Of a stretch of DNA of 64,000 bases, positions 41,919 through 49,950 are shown in pieces. The stretch is from positions 558,001 to 622,000 of the forward strand of contig NZ_CAJHCQ010000002.1 of the NCBI RefSeq assembly GCF_904848665.1, read 5' to 3'. The first letter of the stretch is position 1; each line of letters opens with the position of its first letter. A program made the position numbers and the translations under genes. Below the pieces are notes generated by a model that saw only the letters and a list, made by a program, of their open reading frames with translations, had not been told where the DNA came from and did no database searches. Origin of the DNA: Paraburkholderia hiiakae. Lineage in GTDB: Bacteria > Pseudomonadota > Gammaproteobacteria > Burkholderiales > Burkholderiaceae.

Positions 41919-42251
41919 ATGGCCGATTGGGTGGACGTGGCGCCATACGGCGAGTTTCAACCGGGTTCCGTGCGCAGCGTCGACGTGGACGGCACGCAGG
42001 TCGCCGTATTCAATCTCGAAGGGACCTGCTATGCAATCGAGAACACCTGTCCGCACGATGGCGGCGTGCTCACGGGTGGCGACGTGGAGGGCGACGAGGT
42101 GATCTGCCCGCGGCACGGCGCGCGCTTTTGCATCAAGACCGGCAAAGTCCTCGCGCCGCCCGCCTATGAGGACCTCGCGGTGTTCGCGGTGCGTGTGGAA
42201 GCGGGCATGGTGCAAGTGCGGGATACGCGCTGGGACGAGGGCTTTTCCTGA
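41919..42251 (+). CDS. Rieske-type [2Fe-2S] ferredoxin
   Basis: 110 residues from the ATG at 41919, one base after the sufT stop. Both Rieske ligand pairs are present: CPHDGG (Cys-x-His, about 44-46) and CPRHGARF (Cys-x-x-His, about 64-67). The small all-beta protein resembles NirD-like or dioxygenase-type Rieske ferredoxins. It is cytoplasmic. Its place as last gene of the Suf operon suggests it supplies electrons to, or is a first client of, the assembly machine; that is an inference. Confidence 0.88.
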   Translation: MADWVDVAPYGEFQPGSVRSVDVDGTQVAVFNLEGTCYAIENTCPHDGGVLTGGDVEGDEVICPRHGARFCIKTGKVLAPPAYEDLAVFAVRVEAGMVQVRDTRWDEGFS

Positions 42252-42385
42252 GCGCGCAAACCACGCCGTCGCCTCTCGCGCAGTTGTCAGCGGCATAATG
42301 GATGCGCGGATTGGCGCAGTGGTGCCTTGTACCGTTCACGCCGGTCTTTGCGCTTTGCATGCGTTGCAACTATCGAGAGGCATCC

Positions 42386-42601
42386 ATGAAGGCTCTGTTC
42401 CATCTTGCAGCGGCCGCCGCGGCAGGCACGCTCGTCATGTTCTACCTGGACCCGGTTTCCGGCCCCCGGCGCCGCGCGCGGCTGCGCACCACGCCGTTTT
42501 CGCGCCATGGCGGCCGCGCGAGCGTTCACGGCCACGCAACTGAGCTTGGCGTGGACGGCGAACTGGCGGGCCCGGGCGGCGGCATTGGCACCGCGCCGTG
42601 A
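42386..42601 (+). CDS. Small single-span membrane protein
   Basis: 71 residues from ATG 42386 (GAGAGG upstream). One hydrophobic helix (about 4-20) is followed at once by YLDPVSGPRRRARLR, the LDP-G-RRR motif common to small YtxH-like or glycine-zipper-like membrane proteins, and then a Gly/His-rich tail. There is no known function. The longer frame beginning at 42302 has no ribosome site. It lies 134 bases after the Rieske gene and may be transcribed alone. Confidence 0.5.
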   Translation: MKALFHLAAAAAAGTLVMFYLDPVSGPRRRARLRTTPFSRHGGRASVHGHATELGVDGELAGPGGGIGTAP

Positions 42602-42681
42602 GCGTGTCCGGCGGCCGCCTTGTGCGGAGAGCGGGCATGTAATGGGCGCATATGGCGAAGCGCATCGCAGAAGGAGTCCGC

Positions 42682-43428
42682 ATGTCCGCACTTTTACCTG
42701 ACCTGAATAACCGCGTTGCGCTCGTGACGGGCGGCTCGCGCGGAATCGGCCGCGCCATTGCCATTGCGCTCGCTTCGGCTGGCGCGGCGGTTGCCGTGAA
42801 TTACCGGCAGCGCGCTGACGAAGCCGAGCAGGTCGTCGCGCAGATCGAAAACGCAGGTGGCCGCGCGCTCGCGGTGCGCGCCGACGTGTCGGCGGCCAGC
42901 GAGGTGACCGGCATGATCGGCGAGATCGAGCGCGGCCTCGGCGCGGTCGACGTGCTCGTGAACAACGCGGGTACGGGCACGTTCAGCGACATCGAGTCGC
43001 TTACGGAAGCTGAATTCGACCACACGCTCGCCGTCAACCTCAAGTCGGCGTTTCTCTGCACGCAAGCGGTGTTGCCCGGCATGCGCGCGCGGCGCTGGGG
43101 CCGCATCGTCAATCTTTCGTCGGCCGCCGCGCGCGGCGCAGGTCTCGTCGGCGTTCACTACAACGCTTCGAAAGCGGGCCTCGAAGGCTTGACACGCGGC
43201 TACGCCTCGCGCGTGGCGCGAGAAGGGGTGACCGTGAACGCCGTGGCGCCAGGGCCCATCGATACCGAAATGGCCGCGCCGCTGAAAGCCGCGAACGTTG
43301 CCGAACGGCTGCCCGTTGGTCGGCTGGGTGAAGCCAACGAGGTTGCACAGGTCGTGCTGATGGTGGTCGGCAATGGCTTCGTCACGGGGCAGACCATTGC
43401 TGTAAACGGCGGCGTCAGTTTCATCTAA
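42682..43428 (+). CDS. Short-chain dehydrogenase, 3-oxoacyl-ACP-reductase-like (FabG-like)
   Basis: 248 residues from ATG 42682 with AGAAGGAG six bases upstream. Motifs: TGGSRGIGRA (about 18-27), a basic NYRQR after strand 2 (NADPH preference), NNAG (about 93), NLSSAA catalytic Ser, YNASK catalytic Tyr-Lys (about 159), and PGPIDTEM. It ends TGQTIAVNGGVSFI. Substrate unassigned; the FabG-like type is frequent in fatty acid, polyhydroxyalkanoate and secondary metabolism. It is a single gene. Confidence 0.88.
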   Translation: MSALLPDLNNRVALVTGGSRGIGRAIAIALASAGAAVAVNYRQRADEAEQVVAQIENAGGRALAVRADVSAASEVTGMIGEIERGLGAVDVLVNNAGTGTFSDIESLTEAEFDHTLAVNLKSAFLCTQAVLPGMRARRWGRIVNLSSAAARGAGLVGVHYNASKAGLEGLTRGYASRVAREGVTVNAVAPGPIDTEMAAPLKAANVAERLPVGRLGEANEVAQVVLMVVGNGFVTGQTIAVNGGVSFI

Positions 43429-43766
43429 GCCAGCTGTTCAATTCCAGGGCCGCCACGGCGCGGTCCATTTCCATTAGTTCACCTTGTTTGCTAACCGGCG
43501 CGTGAGTGCTGGTCAATCTTCATACCTGAATTCAAGGCAGATTTCGTCGATTCAGCGCCCATTCAGTGCCACGCCAGCCTCAAACTTACCAATCGAAAAT
43601 ATTTCGTAAGGAGTCTGACGCTGAGCATTCATACCCCGATGCTCTAATCCTCATGCCGTGTAGCCTCCGCATTCCGCTGGCATGAGCGCGACGATGCGGG
43701 CTGCATAACGCCTTTTACCCGGCTTCACGGTCATCCCGACAATACGAAACCAACCAGGAGCCGAAT
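43429..43766. other. Intergenic region before the secreted phosphoesterase
   Basis: About 340 bases with no supported gene. It is AT-richer than its neighbours and should hold the promoter of the gene at 43767. A small inverted repeat CGAAA-ATA-TTTCG lies at 43594-43606. I looked for a Pho box (two CTGTCAT-like repeats), since the gene may be a phosphatase, and did not find one. Confidence 0.5.
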
Positions 43767-45437
43767 ATGCAATGGCGTCACGTCGCAGTTGGTTCGCTCA
43801 CAGCCGCAGCATTCGCATCGACAGTTGCGTGGAGTGCTGGTGACGATCACGACAAGAATCATCCGGAACACGGTCACACTGCCACCCCGATCAAGCACCT
43901 GGTCGTGATTTATGGCGAGAACGTTTCGTTCGACCATTACTTCGCGACTTATCCGCATGCGGCCAACCCGTCCGGCGAGCCTGCATTCAAGGCGCAACCC
44001 GGCACGCCCGAAGTGAACGGGCTGACTGGCACGCTGCTGACCAAAAACCCGAACTTCACGAATCCGGGCAATGGCGCGGGCGCGGCCAATCCGTTCCGTC
44101 TGGATCGCACGCAGGCGGCCACGGCCGACCAGAACCACGCCTATACGGCCGAGCAGCAAGCGTACGACGACGGCCGGGCCGACCTCTTCCCGGAGTACAC
44201 GGGGAATGGTACGAGCGGCGGCGCCGGCGCGTTCGGCACGAAGGGCCAGGTGATGGGCTATTACGACGGCAACACGGTCACGGCGTTGTGGAACTACGCG
44301 CAGCACTTCGCGATGAGCGATAACGCGTATACGTCGACCTATGGTCCGTCGACGCCCGGCGCGCTCGAAGTGGTCTCGGGGCAGACCAACGGCATGAAGG
44401 TTGTGCTCACAACGAAGCAGCCTTCGACCGCCGGTTCATATTATGTGAACGACGGGCAGGGCGGCTTCACGATGATCAATGACGTCGATCCGGCCTACGA
44501 CCTCTGTTCGAGCGCGACCGACACGGCGCAGATGACCGGCAAGAATATCGGCGACCTGCTGAATGCGCGCGATGTCTCGTGGGGCGGCTTCATGGGCGGC
44601 TTCAACCTCGCGACGACGAACAGCAACGGCACGACCGGCTGCAAGCGCAGCACGCTGTCGCCGGTGGTCGGCGCGGCGACGGCCGACTATATTCCGCACC
44701 ACAACTGGTTCCAGTACTACGCTTCGACCTCGAACCCGCAGCATCTGCGTCCGGGTTCGCTCGCCGCAATCGGGCACACCGCGGGCAAGAATGGGAACCC
44801 CGACCCGGCGAATCACCAGTACGATACCGACGACTTCTTCAATGCTGTGAAAGCGGGCAATTTCCCTTCGGTGAGCTTCCTCAAGGCTCCGGCCTATCAG
44901 GATGGCCACGCGGGTTATTCGGATCCGCTCGACGAGCAGGCTTTCGTCGCGAAGGTCGTGAATTTCCTGCAGGAGCAGCATGACTGGGAAGATACGGCCG
45001 TTATCGTGGCGTGGGATGACTCGGACGGCTGGTACGACCATGCGTACACGCAGCCCACTAGCGCTTCGTACGATAGCGTTGCCGACCAGTTGACGGCGGC
45101 CGGCATCTGCGGCACGGGTTCGGCGCCGGCTGGCTTGAGCGGCAAGCCCGTGAACGGCCGCTGCGGTCCGGGCACGCGCACCCCGTTCGTCGTGATCTCG
45201 CCGTGGGCCAGGGAGAATTACGTCGACCATACGCTGATCGACCAGGCTTCCGTGGTGCGTTTCATCGAAGACAACTGGCTTGATGGTCAGCGCATCGGCG
45301 GCGGTTCGTTCGATGCGACGGCAGGCAGCGTCATGGGCATGTTCGACTTCGACCGTCGCGGTCGCGGCCACGAAGATCGCAGGGTGTTCCTCGACCCGAC
45401 GACGGGCGTGGTGGTCGACAAGGCGCCGAAGATTTGA
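43767..45437 (+). CDS. Secreted phosphoesterase (AcpA / phospholipase C superfamily)
   Basis: 556 residues with a signal peptide (about 1-23). The phosphoesterase core starts HLVVIYGENVSFDHYFATYPHA, the ENxSFDHYF signature of the acid phosphatase AcpA / non-haemolytic phospholipase C superfamily. Further on are MSDNAYTSTYGPSTPGALE, AWDDSDGWYDH (metal ligands) and TPFVVISPWARENYVDHTLIDQASVVRFIEDNW. It acts in the periplasm or outside the cell on phosphate esters or phospholipids; substrate not assigned. CAGGAG precedes the ATG. It is single, followed by a hairpin terminator. Confidence 0.85.
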   Translation: MQWRHVAVGSLTAAAFASTVAWSAGDDHDKNHPEHGHTATPIKHLVVIYGENVSFDHYFATYPHAANPSGEPAFKAQPGTPEVNGLTGTLLTKNPNFTNPGNGAGAANPFRLDRTQAATADQNHAYTAEQQAYDDGRADLFPEYTGNGTSGGAGAFGTKGQVMGYYDGNTVTALWNYAQHFAMSDNAYTSTYGPSTPGALEVVSGQTNGMKVVLTTKQPSTAGSYYVNDGQGGFTMINDVDPAYDLCSSATDTAQMTGKNIGDLLNARDVSWGGFMGGFNLATTNSNGTTGCKRSTLSPVVGAATADYIPHHNWFQYYASTSNPQHLRPGSLAAIGHTAGKNGNPDPANHQYDTDDFFNAVKAGNFPSVSFLKAPAYQDGHAGYSDPLDEQAFVAKVVNFLQEQHDWEDTAVIVAWDDSDGWYDHAYTQPTSASYDSVADQLTAAGICGTGSAPAGLSGKPVNGRCGPGTRTPFVVISPWARENYVDHTLIDQASVVRFIEDNWLDGQRIGGGSFDATAGSVMGMFDFDRRGRGHEDRRVFLDPTTGVVVDKAPKI

Positions 45438-45476
45438 CAGCTTAGGATAGCTGATCGTTGAGGCGTGAGAGAAGAA

Positions 45477-45520
45477 GCGCGCTCCTGCAAGATTCGTCAA
45501 GCAGGGGCGCGCCTGGTTTT
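45477..45520. terminator. Rho-independent terminator between convergent genes
   Basis: GCGCGCTCCTGC (45477-45488), a 12-base loop and GCAGGGGCGCGC (45501-45512) pair over 12 bp with one G-T wobble, followed by CTGGTTTTT. It serves the plus-strand phosphoesterase and probably, in reverse, the MFS gene ending at 45532. Confidence 0.8.
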
Positions 45521-45531
45521 TCAGCAGTTGA

Positions 45532-46902
45532 TCAGGCGGGGTGAGAAGCGTGCCCGTGATCGCCAAGTCCGTGCTTATCGTCGTATTCGCGTGAAATATC
45601 CTTGTTCGTGTAATCGCCCATGCGCCAGGCGGCAAGCAGACTGATCACCGCGCACACGGCGATATAAATCGCAATCGCGTAGCCTGTGCGGTAATACGCG
45701 AATAGCGCAGTGGCGATCAACGGCGCCGGGCCGCCCGCAATCACGGAAGCCAGCTGATATCCGAGCGAGGCGCCGCTATAGCGCAGCCGCCCTGTGAACG
45801 ATTCAGCGATGAACGCAGCCTGCGGACCGTAAAGCATGGCGTGCGGCACGAGCGAAAGCACCACGGCCGTGACAATCAACGCCGGGCTTCTCGTATCGAC
45901 CATCCTGAAGTAGATAAAGCCGAAAATGCCCACGGCCACCGCGCCGATCATGTACATGCGCTTGCGCCCGATCAGGTCGGACACGTGCCCAAAGAGCGGA
46001 ATGGTGACGAACTGCAGCACAGCCGCCGCCAGCACCGCGCTGAGCATGAGGTCGCGCGAAACGTGCAGCGTCTTCACGCCATACGTAAAGACGAAGGCCG
46101 TGTAGAGGTAGAACGGCGCCTGTTCGGCCATGCGCGCCAACGCCGAGAGGAGAATGTCCTTGGGCTGGCGGCGAATGACTTCGAGCATCGGCGTTTTCTC
46201 GATCCTGTTCTCGGCTAGCAGCTTCGCGAAGATCGGCGTTTCAAGAATGTTCAGGCGGATATACAGGCCGATCGCGACGAGCACGATGCTCAGCAAGAAC
46301 GGCACTCGCCATCCCCACGTCATGAAGCTGTCTCCGGAGAACTGGCTGACGGCGAGCACCACGAGATTGGCGATAAAAAGTCCTGCCGGCACGCCGAATT
46401 GCGGCCAGGAAGCGACGAAGCCGCGGTGCGAATTGGTGCGCGCCCATTCCATCGACATCAGGACGGACCCGCCCCACTCGCCGCCCACGCCCACACCCTG
46501 GATGAAGCGCAGCACCGTGAGTAAAACGGCGCCCCAGATGCCGATCGACGCATAGGTCGGAACAAAGGCCACGGCGAACGTGGCGAGCCCCATGAGCAGC
46601 AAGGTGACGATCAGGGTGGCCTTGCGGCCGACGCGATCGCCGTAGTGGCCGAATATAGCCGCGCCAACCGGCCGGGCGATGAAGCCCACGGCATAGATGA
46701 GAAAGGCCTGCAGGGTGCCAACGAGCGGGTCGGATTCAGGAAAGTACAGCTTCGCGAAGATAAGACCGGTGACTGTACTGTAGAGAAAGAAGTCGTACCA
46801 TTCGATCGTCGTGCCGATAGTGCTGGCAATCACAGCGCGGCGCAACTGGCGATGAGCGTCTTCCTCCGAAAGGGGCGTGGCGCCCGGTTGATCGGCATTC
46901 AT
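45532..46902 (-). CDS. MFS transporter, metabolite:proton symporter (MHS) family
   Basis: 456 residues from ATG 46902 (GGGGGTG upstream); the frame is open to 46986 without a better start. Twelve membrane segments. MHS hallmarks: TTIEWYDFFLY in TM1, FGHYGDRVGRKATL in the TM2-3 loop, RFIQGVGVGGEWGGSVLM, and the mirrored FGHVSDLIGRKRMYM in the second half. The family imports organic acids, shikimate, proline/betaine, alpha-ketoglutarate or similar with protons. The substrate cannot be told. The C-terminus is His-rich (HGLGDHGHASH). No catabolic partner is adjacent. Confidence 0.87.
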   Translation of the reverse strand: MNADQPGATPLSEEDAHRQLRRAVIASTIGTTIEWYDFFLYSTVTGLIFAKLYFPESDPLVGTLQAFLIYAVGFIARPVGAAIFGHYGDRVGRKATLIVTLLLMGLATFAVAFVPTYASIGIWGAVLLTVLRFIQGVGVGGEWGGSVLMSMEWARTNSHRGFVASWPQFGVPAGLFIANLVVLAVSQFSGDSFMTWGWRVPFLLSIVLVAIGLYIRLNILETPIFAKLLAENRIEKTPMLEVIRRQPKDILLSALARMAEQAPFYLYTAFVFTYGVKTLHVSRDLMLSAVLAAAVLQFVTIPLFGHVSDLIGRKRMYMIGAVAVGIFGFIYFRMVDTRSPALIVTAVVLSLVPHAMLYGPQAAFIAESFTGRLRYSGASLGYQLASVIAGGPAPLIATALFAYYRTGYAIAIYIAVCAVISLLAAWRMGDYTNKDISREYDDKHGLGDHGHASHPA

Positions 46903-47170
46903 TTCGCACCCCCAAGGCAAGCGCGATATGGCCCATGCAAAACGCATGGCCAGGGCTCCCGGTGGTGCGCAAAAAACGTACCCCAATTGACCGGGATGAT
47001 GACTTCGCCGGATCAGGTGGAAGTGATACGTCCCTCGCTATCGCTCCATCCATGATTGGCATGGGTTTAGACGTTCTTATACAAGTGGATGGTATATCAC
47101 GTTGTGAGGCAATGCGTGCGTTTTGAATAAAATCGCCATGCGGCAGTGCATCACACACGACGGAGACGCG

Positions 47171-47911
47171 ATGACCTTTTATCTATCCTCGCAGGCGCTC
47201 AGCCCTTCGGACTATATTGCGCGGCATCTGCAGAATTTCGCCTCGTCTACGCCGACTTCGGCGATTGGGGGAGGACATCCGCAATGGATCGTGGGCAATG
47301 AGGGCGCATTCGTGGTCGCGGGCGCTCTGTTCGTTGTCCTCGCATGCATTGGCGCGCGCCGGGACAAGTGGGCGCTGTTTACGCTAATCCCAGGTGTGTC
47401 GTTCGGCCGGCGTCTTTACGTCTGGTGGTCCTGCGCCTGGCGTCAGTGGCTCGCGAGCACGCTGCTGTTCGTGGTGGGTTTCTTCGTGTTGCGTCTCTCG
47501 CTCGGGAAGATCGCGACGCCGCTCATGGCGTTCGCCGCGAATGGGGTTCCGCACGACATCGCGCAGTCATCGCCCGCATTTTCGCTTGCGATTGCCGGCA
47601 TGCCTCTCATCGTGCCCGCGCTGGTTTATGTTCTGCTCAGCCTGCCGCTCGCGGGGTATATGGTGCGTCGCGGGTTGGCCGCGCACGCTATGCCCGCGCC
47701 CCGGCATTTCGGTTTCTGGCGCGCAACGCTGCTCGGCTTGACTACGTATGCGTGGACCTTGCCGGGTAGCCTGGCCATTGCCAATGTTGGGATTTCCTCT
47801 TCGCATCCACTCGCAGACGCACTGCGCGCGATCCTGCTCGTGGCCTGGGGCATGTATATCGTGCTGCCGCGCCAGGCGCGTAGCGTCGCGCGCCTGGCCT
47901 CCCTTGCGTAG
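47171..47911 (+). CDS. Hypothetical integral membrane protein
   Basis: 246 residues from ATG 47171 (GGAGACG upstream); the frame is open from 47123. At least five to six hydrophobic segments are visible, roughly at residues 45-62, 95-115, 140-165, 190-215 and 220-238. There is no signature motif and I do not recognise the family. It is convergent with the haem peroxidase gene, separated by 8 bases, and stands alone on its strand. Confidence 0.6.
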   Translation: MTFYLSSQALSPSDYIARHLQNFASSTPTSAIGGGHPQWIVGNEGAFVVAGALFVVLACIGARRDKWALFTLIPGVSFGRRLYVWWSCAWRQWLASTLLFVVGFFVLRLSLGKIATPLMAFAANGVPHDIAQSSPAFSLAIAGMPLIVPALVYVLLSLPLAGYMVRRGLAAHAMPAPRHFGFWRATLLGLTTYAWTLPGSLAIANVGISSSHPLADALRAILLVAWGMYIVLPRQARSVARLASLA

Positions 47912-47919
47912 CGGGCACT

Positions 47920-49680
47920 TCAGGCCGCCAGATCGACTACCGCTTTCAACGGTATCAGTCGCCATGCTTCGGCGGTCGCGAAAGCGATGATCTGCGAGAA
48001 CGTGGCGGGCGCGTTTTTGAAAATTTCTGCGTCGAGCACAGGCGCGCTGCCGCTGCGATTGATGATCGAATCCGGGTCCTCGTCCAGCAGCCCGTAGAAC
48101 ACTTCGACGACGATGCGGCCACCCACTGGACCGAGACGCGTGAGTGCGCCGACGCCGGGCTTGTCGTCCTGCGTGCCGAGCATGGCGTCCTCGCTGAACG
48201 TCACGCCAATGGGCGCAAGCTTGAGCACCGGAAGTTGCGCTTCGGCGAGGATATAGAACCATAACGGCGTGTCATTCTTGAAGGTGTCGCCAAGCGCTGG
48301 GCTCTCGCCATCCGCATTGAGCGACGCGATGCGATCGAAGCGGTACGTCTTCGACGGATCACCCGAAACCTGCGTGCGGACCACGAGTTCGTCGGGCCCG
48401 AGCGGCGTTACGCCGAGGGCACTCGCCACCGTCTCGCCACTCGGCAGGCCATAGGCGTTGCCGCGCAACAAGTTGAGCATGGCCAGCGAACGATAGCCCT
48501 TTGCCGATGCGAGTTTGTTTGCCGCGTCGGGAATCGGCACATCGGACACGCTGTGCGGCAATTTCGAAAGGGGATCGACGAGCGATGGATCGAGCTTGTA
48601 GGCGTATTGCAAACGCTTGACGTCATTCGACGCATTGTCGGCAACACCGGCCGCGGCTTTGTTCGCGCCATCGAGTCCGGGGCCGCCTTTCTCACGCGGC
48701 AGCGGATGCTCGCTCGGGAAGAAGCGTTGCCAGTCGTCGATCACGTGTGTTTCGGGCAGCCGGTCGAAACCGACGAGGCTATGCTTGCTCGCATTCGTGC
48801 CGTCGAATATCGGTGCGCTGAAATTGTCGTTCAGCACATAGCCGTTGCGCACGCCCGAGTGGCCATACCGGTACGCGGCCCCGCTGAATTCGCGCGGCAG
48901 GTTGCGTCTCGCGGGACCTGGACCGTAGAGCTTGTAGGCATGCGCACGGTCCTGATCGTGGCCGCTCACGAATGCGTCGATAACGGACGAATCGACGATC
49001 CGATGCAGGAAGTCTTCGACCAGCACGCGCTGATACGCCCAGCGTACCTGCGCGCGTGCCGCGTCGAACAGATCGCTGCCGCGCAGCGTGTCGTCGGCTT
49101 TCGCGAGCCGCGCGACGACGCGGTTATGAAAGCGCAGGAAAAGCATCTGGATCTGGCAGACGATCGAATTTTCATCGTTGCGCTTGTCGCCGATTATCGC
49201 GCGAGCGTTGTAGGCATTCTCGGTTCGAGGCAGATCGTCGTGACCTTCGATCAACGAGGCACCCTGATAAATTCCCTTTTTCGGATGAGTTTCGTCCGCA
49301 TACATGTAGGGCGCATCGTCGGGTCCGGGGCCGTACACGTTGTCCAGGTCGAAGCGCGGCGTGCGCAGGTTCGTCGGAATCTGGCCAGTCGCGCGCGCCT
49401 GGATCAAGGTCAGCTGCGACGTGGTGTCGAGCGTCAGGTCGTGATCGATGAACTGGCCGAAATACGTGTATCCGGCCGGTACATAAAGGTTCTCTTCCGG
49501 GTCGGGATCGTTCGACACGGTATCCGCCGCTGACTGCATGCCTCGCGCGAGTACGGCGAGGCTCCCGGGGTCGTAGTGGTTGAAGCGCGGCGGGAAAATC
49601 GAAGTCAACTCTTCGTTCAGGCGGCTCATTCCCGCATGTTCTTCGACGAGGTTGCGCGGTGTACCTTGGGGATTCATCAT
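47920..49680 (-). CDS. Animal-type haem peroxidase (peroxicin-like)
   Basis: 586 residues. The animal haem-peroxidase fold is shown by FGQFIDHDLTLD, whose His80 is the distal histidine, and by YRYGHSG with His274 as likely proximal ligand. LRTPRFDLDNVYGPGP and the FHNRVV helix are also typical. No signal peptide is visible. Bacterial members are poorly known; some oxidise halides or phenols and have been proposed in defence. AGGAG lies just before two adjacent ATGs (49680, 49677). Monocistronic. Transfer into the lineage is possible, but base composition is not obviously different. Confidence 0.85.
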   Translation of the reverse strand: MMNPQGTPRNLVEEHAGMSRLNEELTSIFPPRFNHYDPGSLAVLARGMQSAADTVSNDPDPEENLYVPAGYTYFGQFIDHDLTLDTTSQLTLIQARATGQIPTNLRTPRFDLDNVYGPGPDDAPYMYADETHPKKGIYQGASLIEGHDDLPRTENAYNARAIIGDKRNDENSIVCQIQMLFLRFHNRVVARLAKADDTLRGSDLFDAARAQVRWAYQRVLVEDFLHRIVDSSVIDAFVSGHDQDRAHAYKLYGPGPARRNLPREFSGAAYRYGHSGVRNGYVLNDNFSAPIFDGTNASKHSLVGFDRLPETHVIDDWQRFFPSEHPLPREKGGPGLDGANKAAAGVADNASNDVKRLQYAYKLDPSLVDPLSKLPHSVSDVPIPDAANKLASAKGYRSLAMLNLLRGNAYGLPSGETVASALGVTPLGPDELVVRTQVSGDPSKTYRFDRIASLNADGESPALGDTFKNDTPLWFYILAEAQLPVLKLAPIGVTFSEDAMLGTQDDKPGVGALTRLGPVGGRIVVEVFYGLLDEDPDSIINRSGSAPVLDAEIFKNAPATFSQIIAFATAEAWRLIPLKAVVDLAA

Positions 49681-49950
49681 CGTTCTCCTAAGTGATTCAT
49701 CGCAGAAAAGACACTTCGCAAGCTAGCTTGCGAAGGACCCCGTTCGATTTCAGACTGAATGGATTATTGTTAGGTGCTGGAGGAGACGATCGCCGCAGAC
49801 GGAACGAGCGGATTGACAGGAAGCAGGTTTAATCTTTCTGAAAGCTTTGAATGTGCGGTAACGCACGCGTGGGCGGTGCTTCGATTTGCGAACGTTCGAA
49901 AACGCGTGTAGCCGGTTACGTCAATTGGGCCGAAGCAGCCCGGTCGACTT

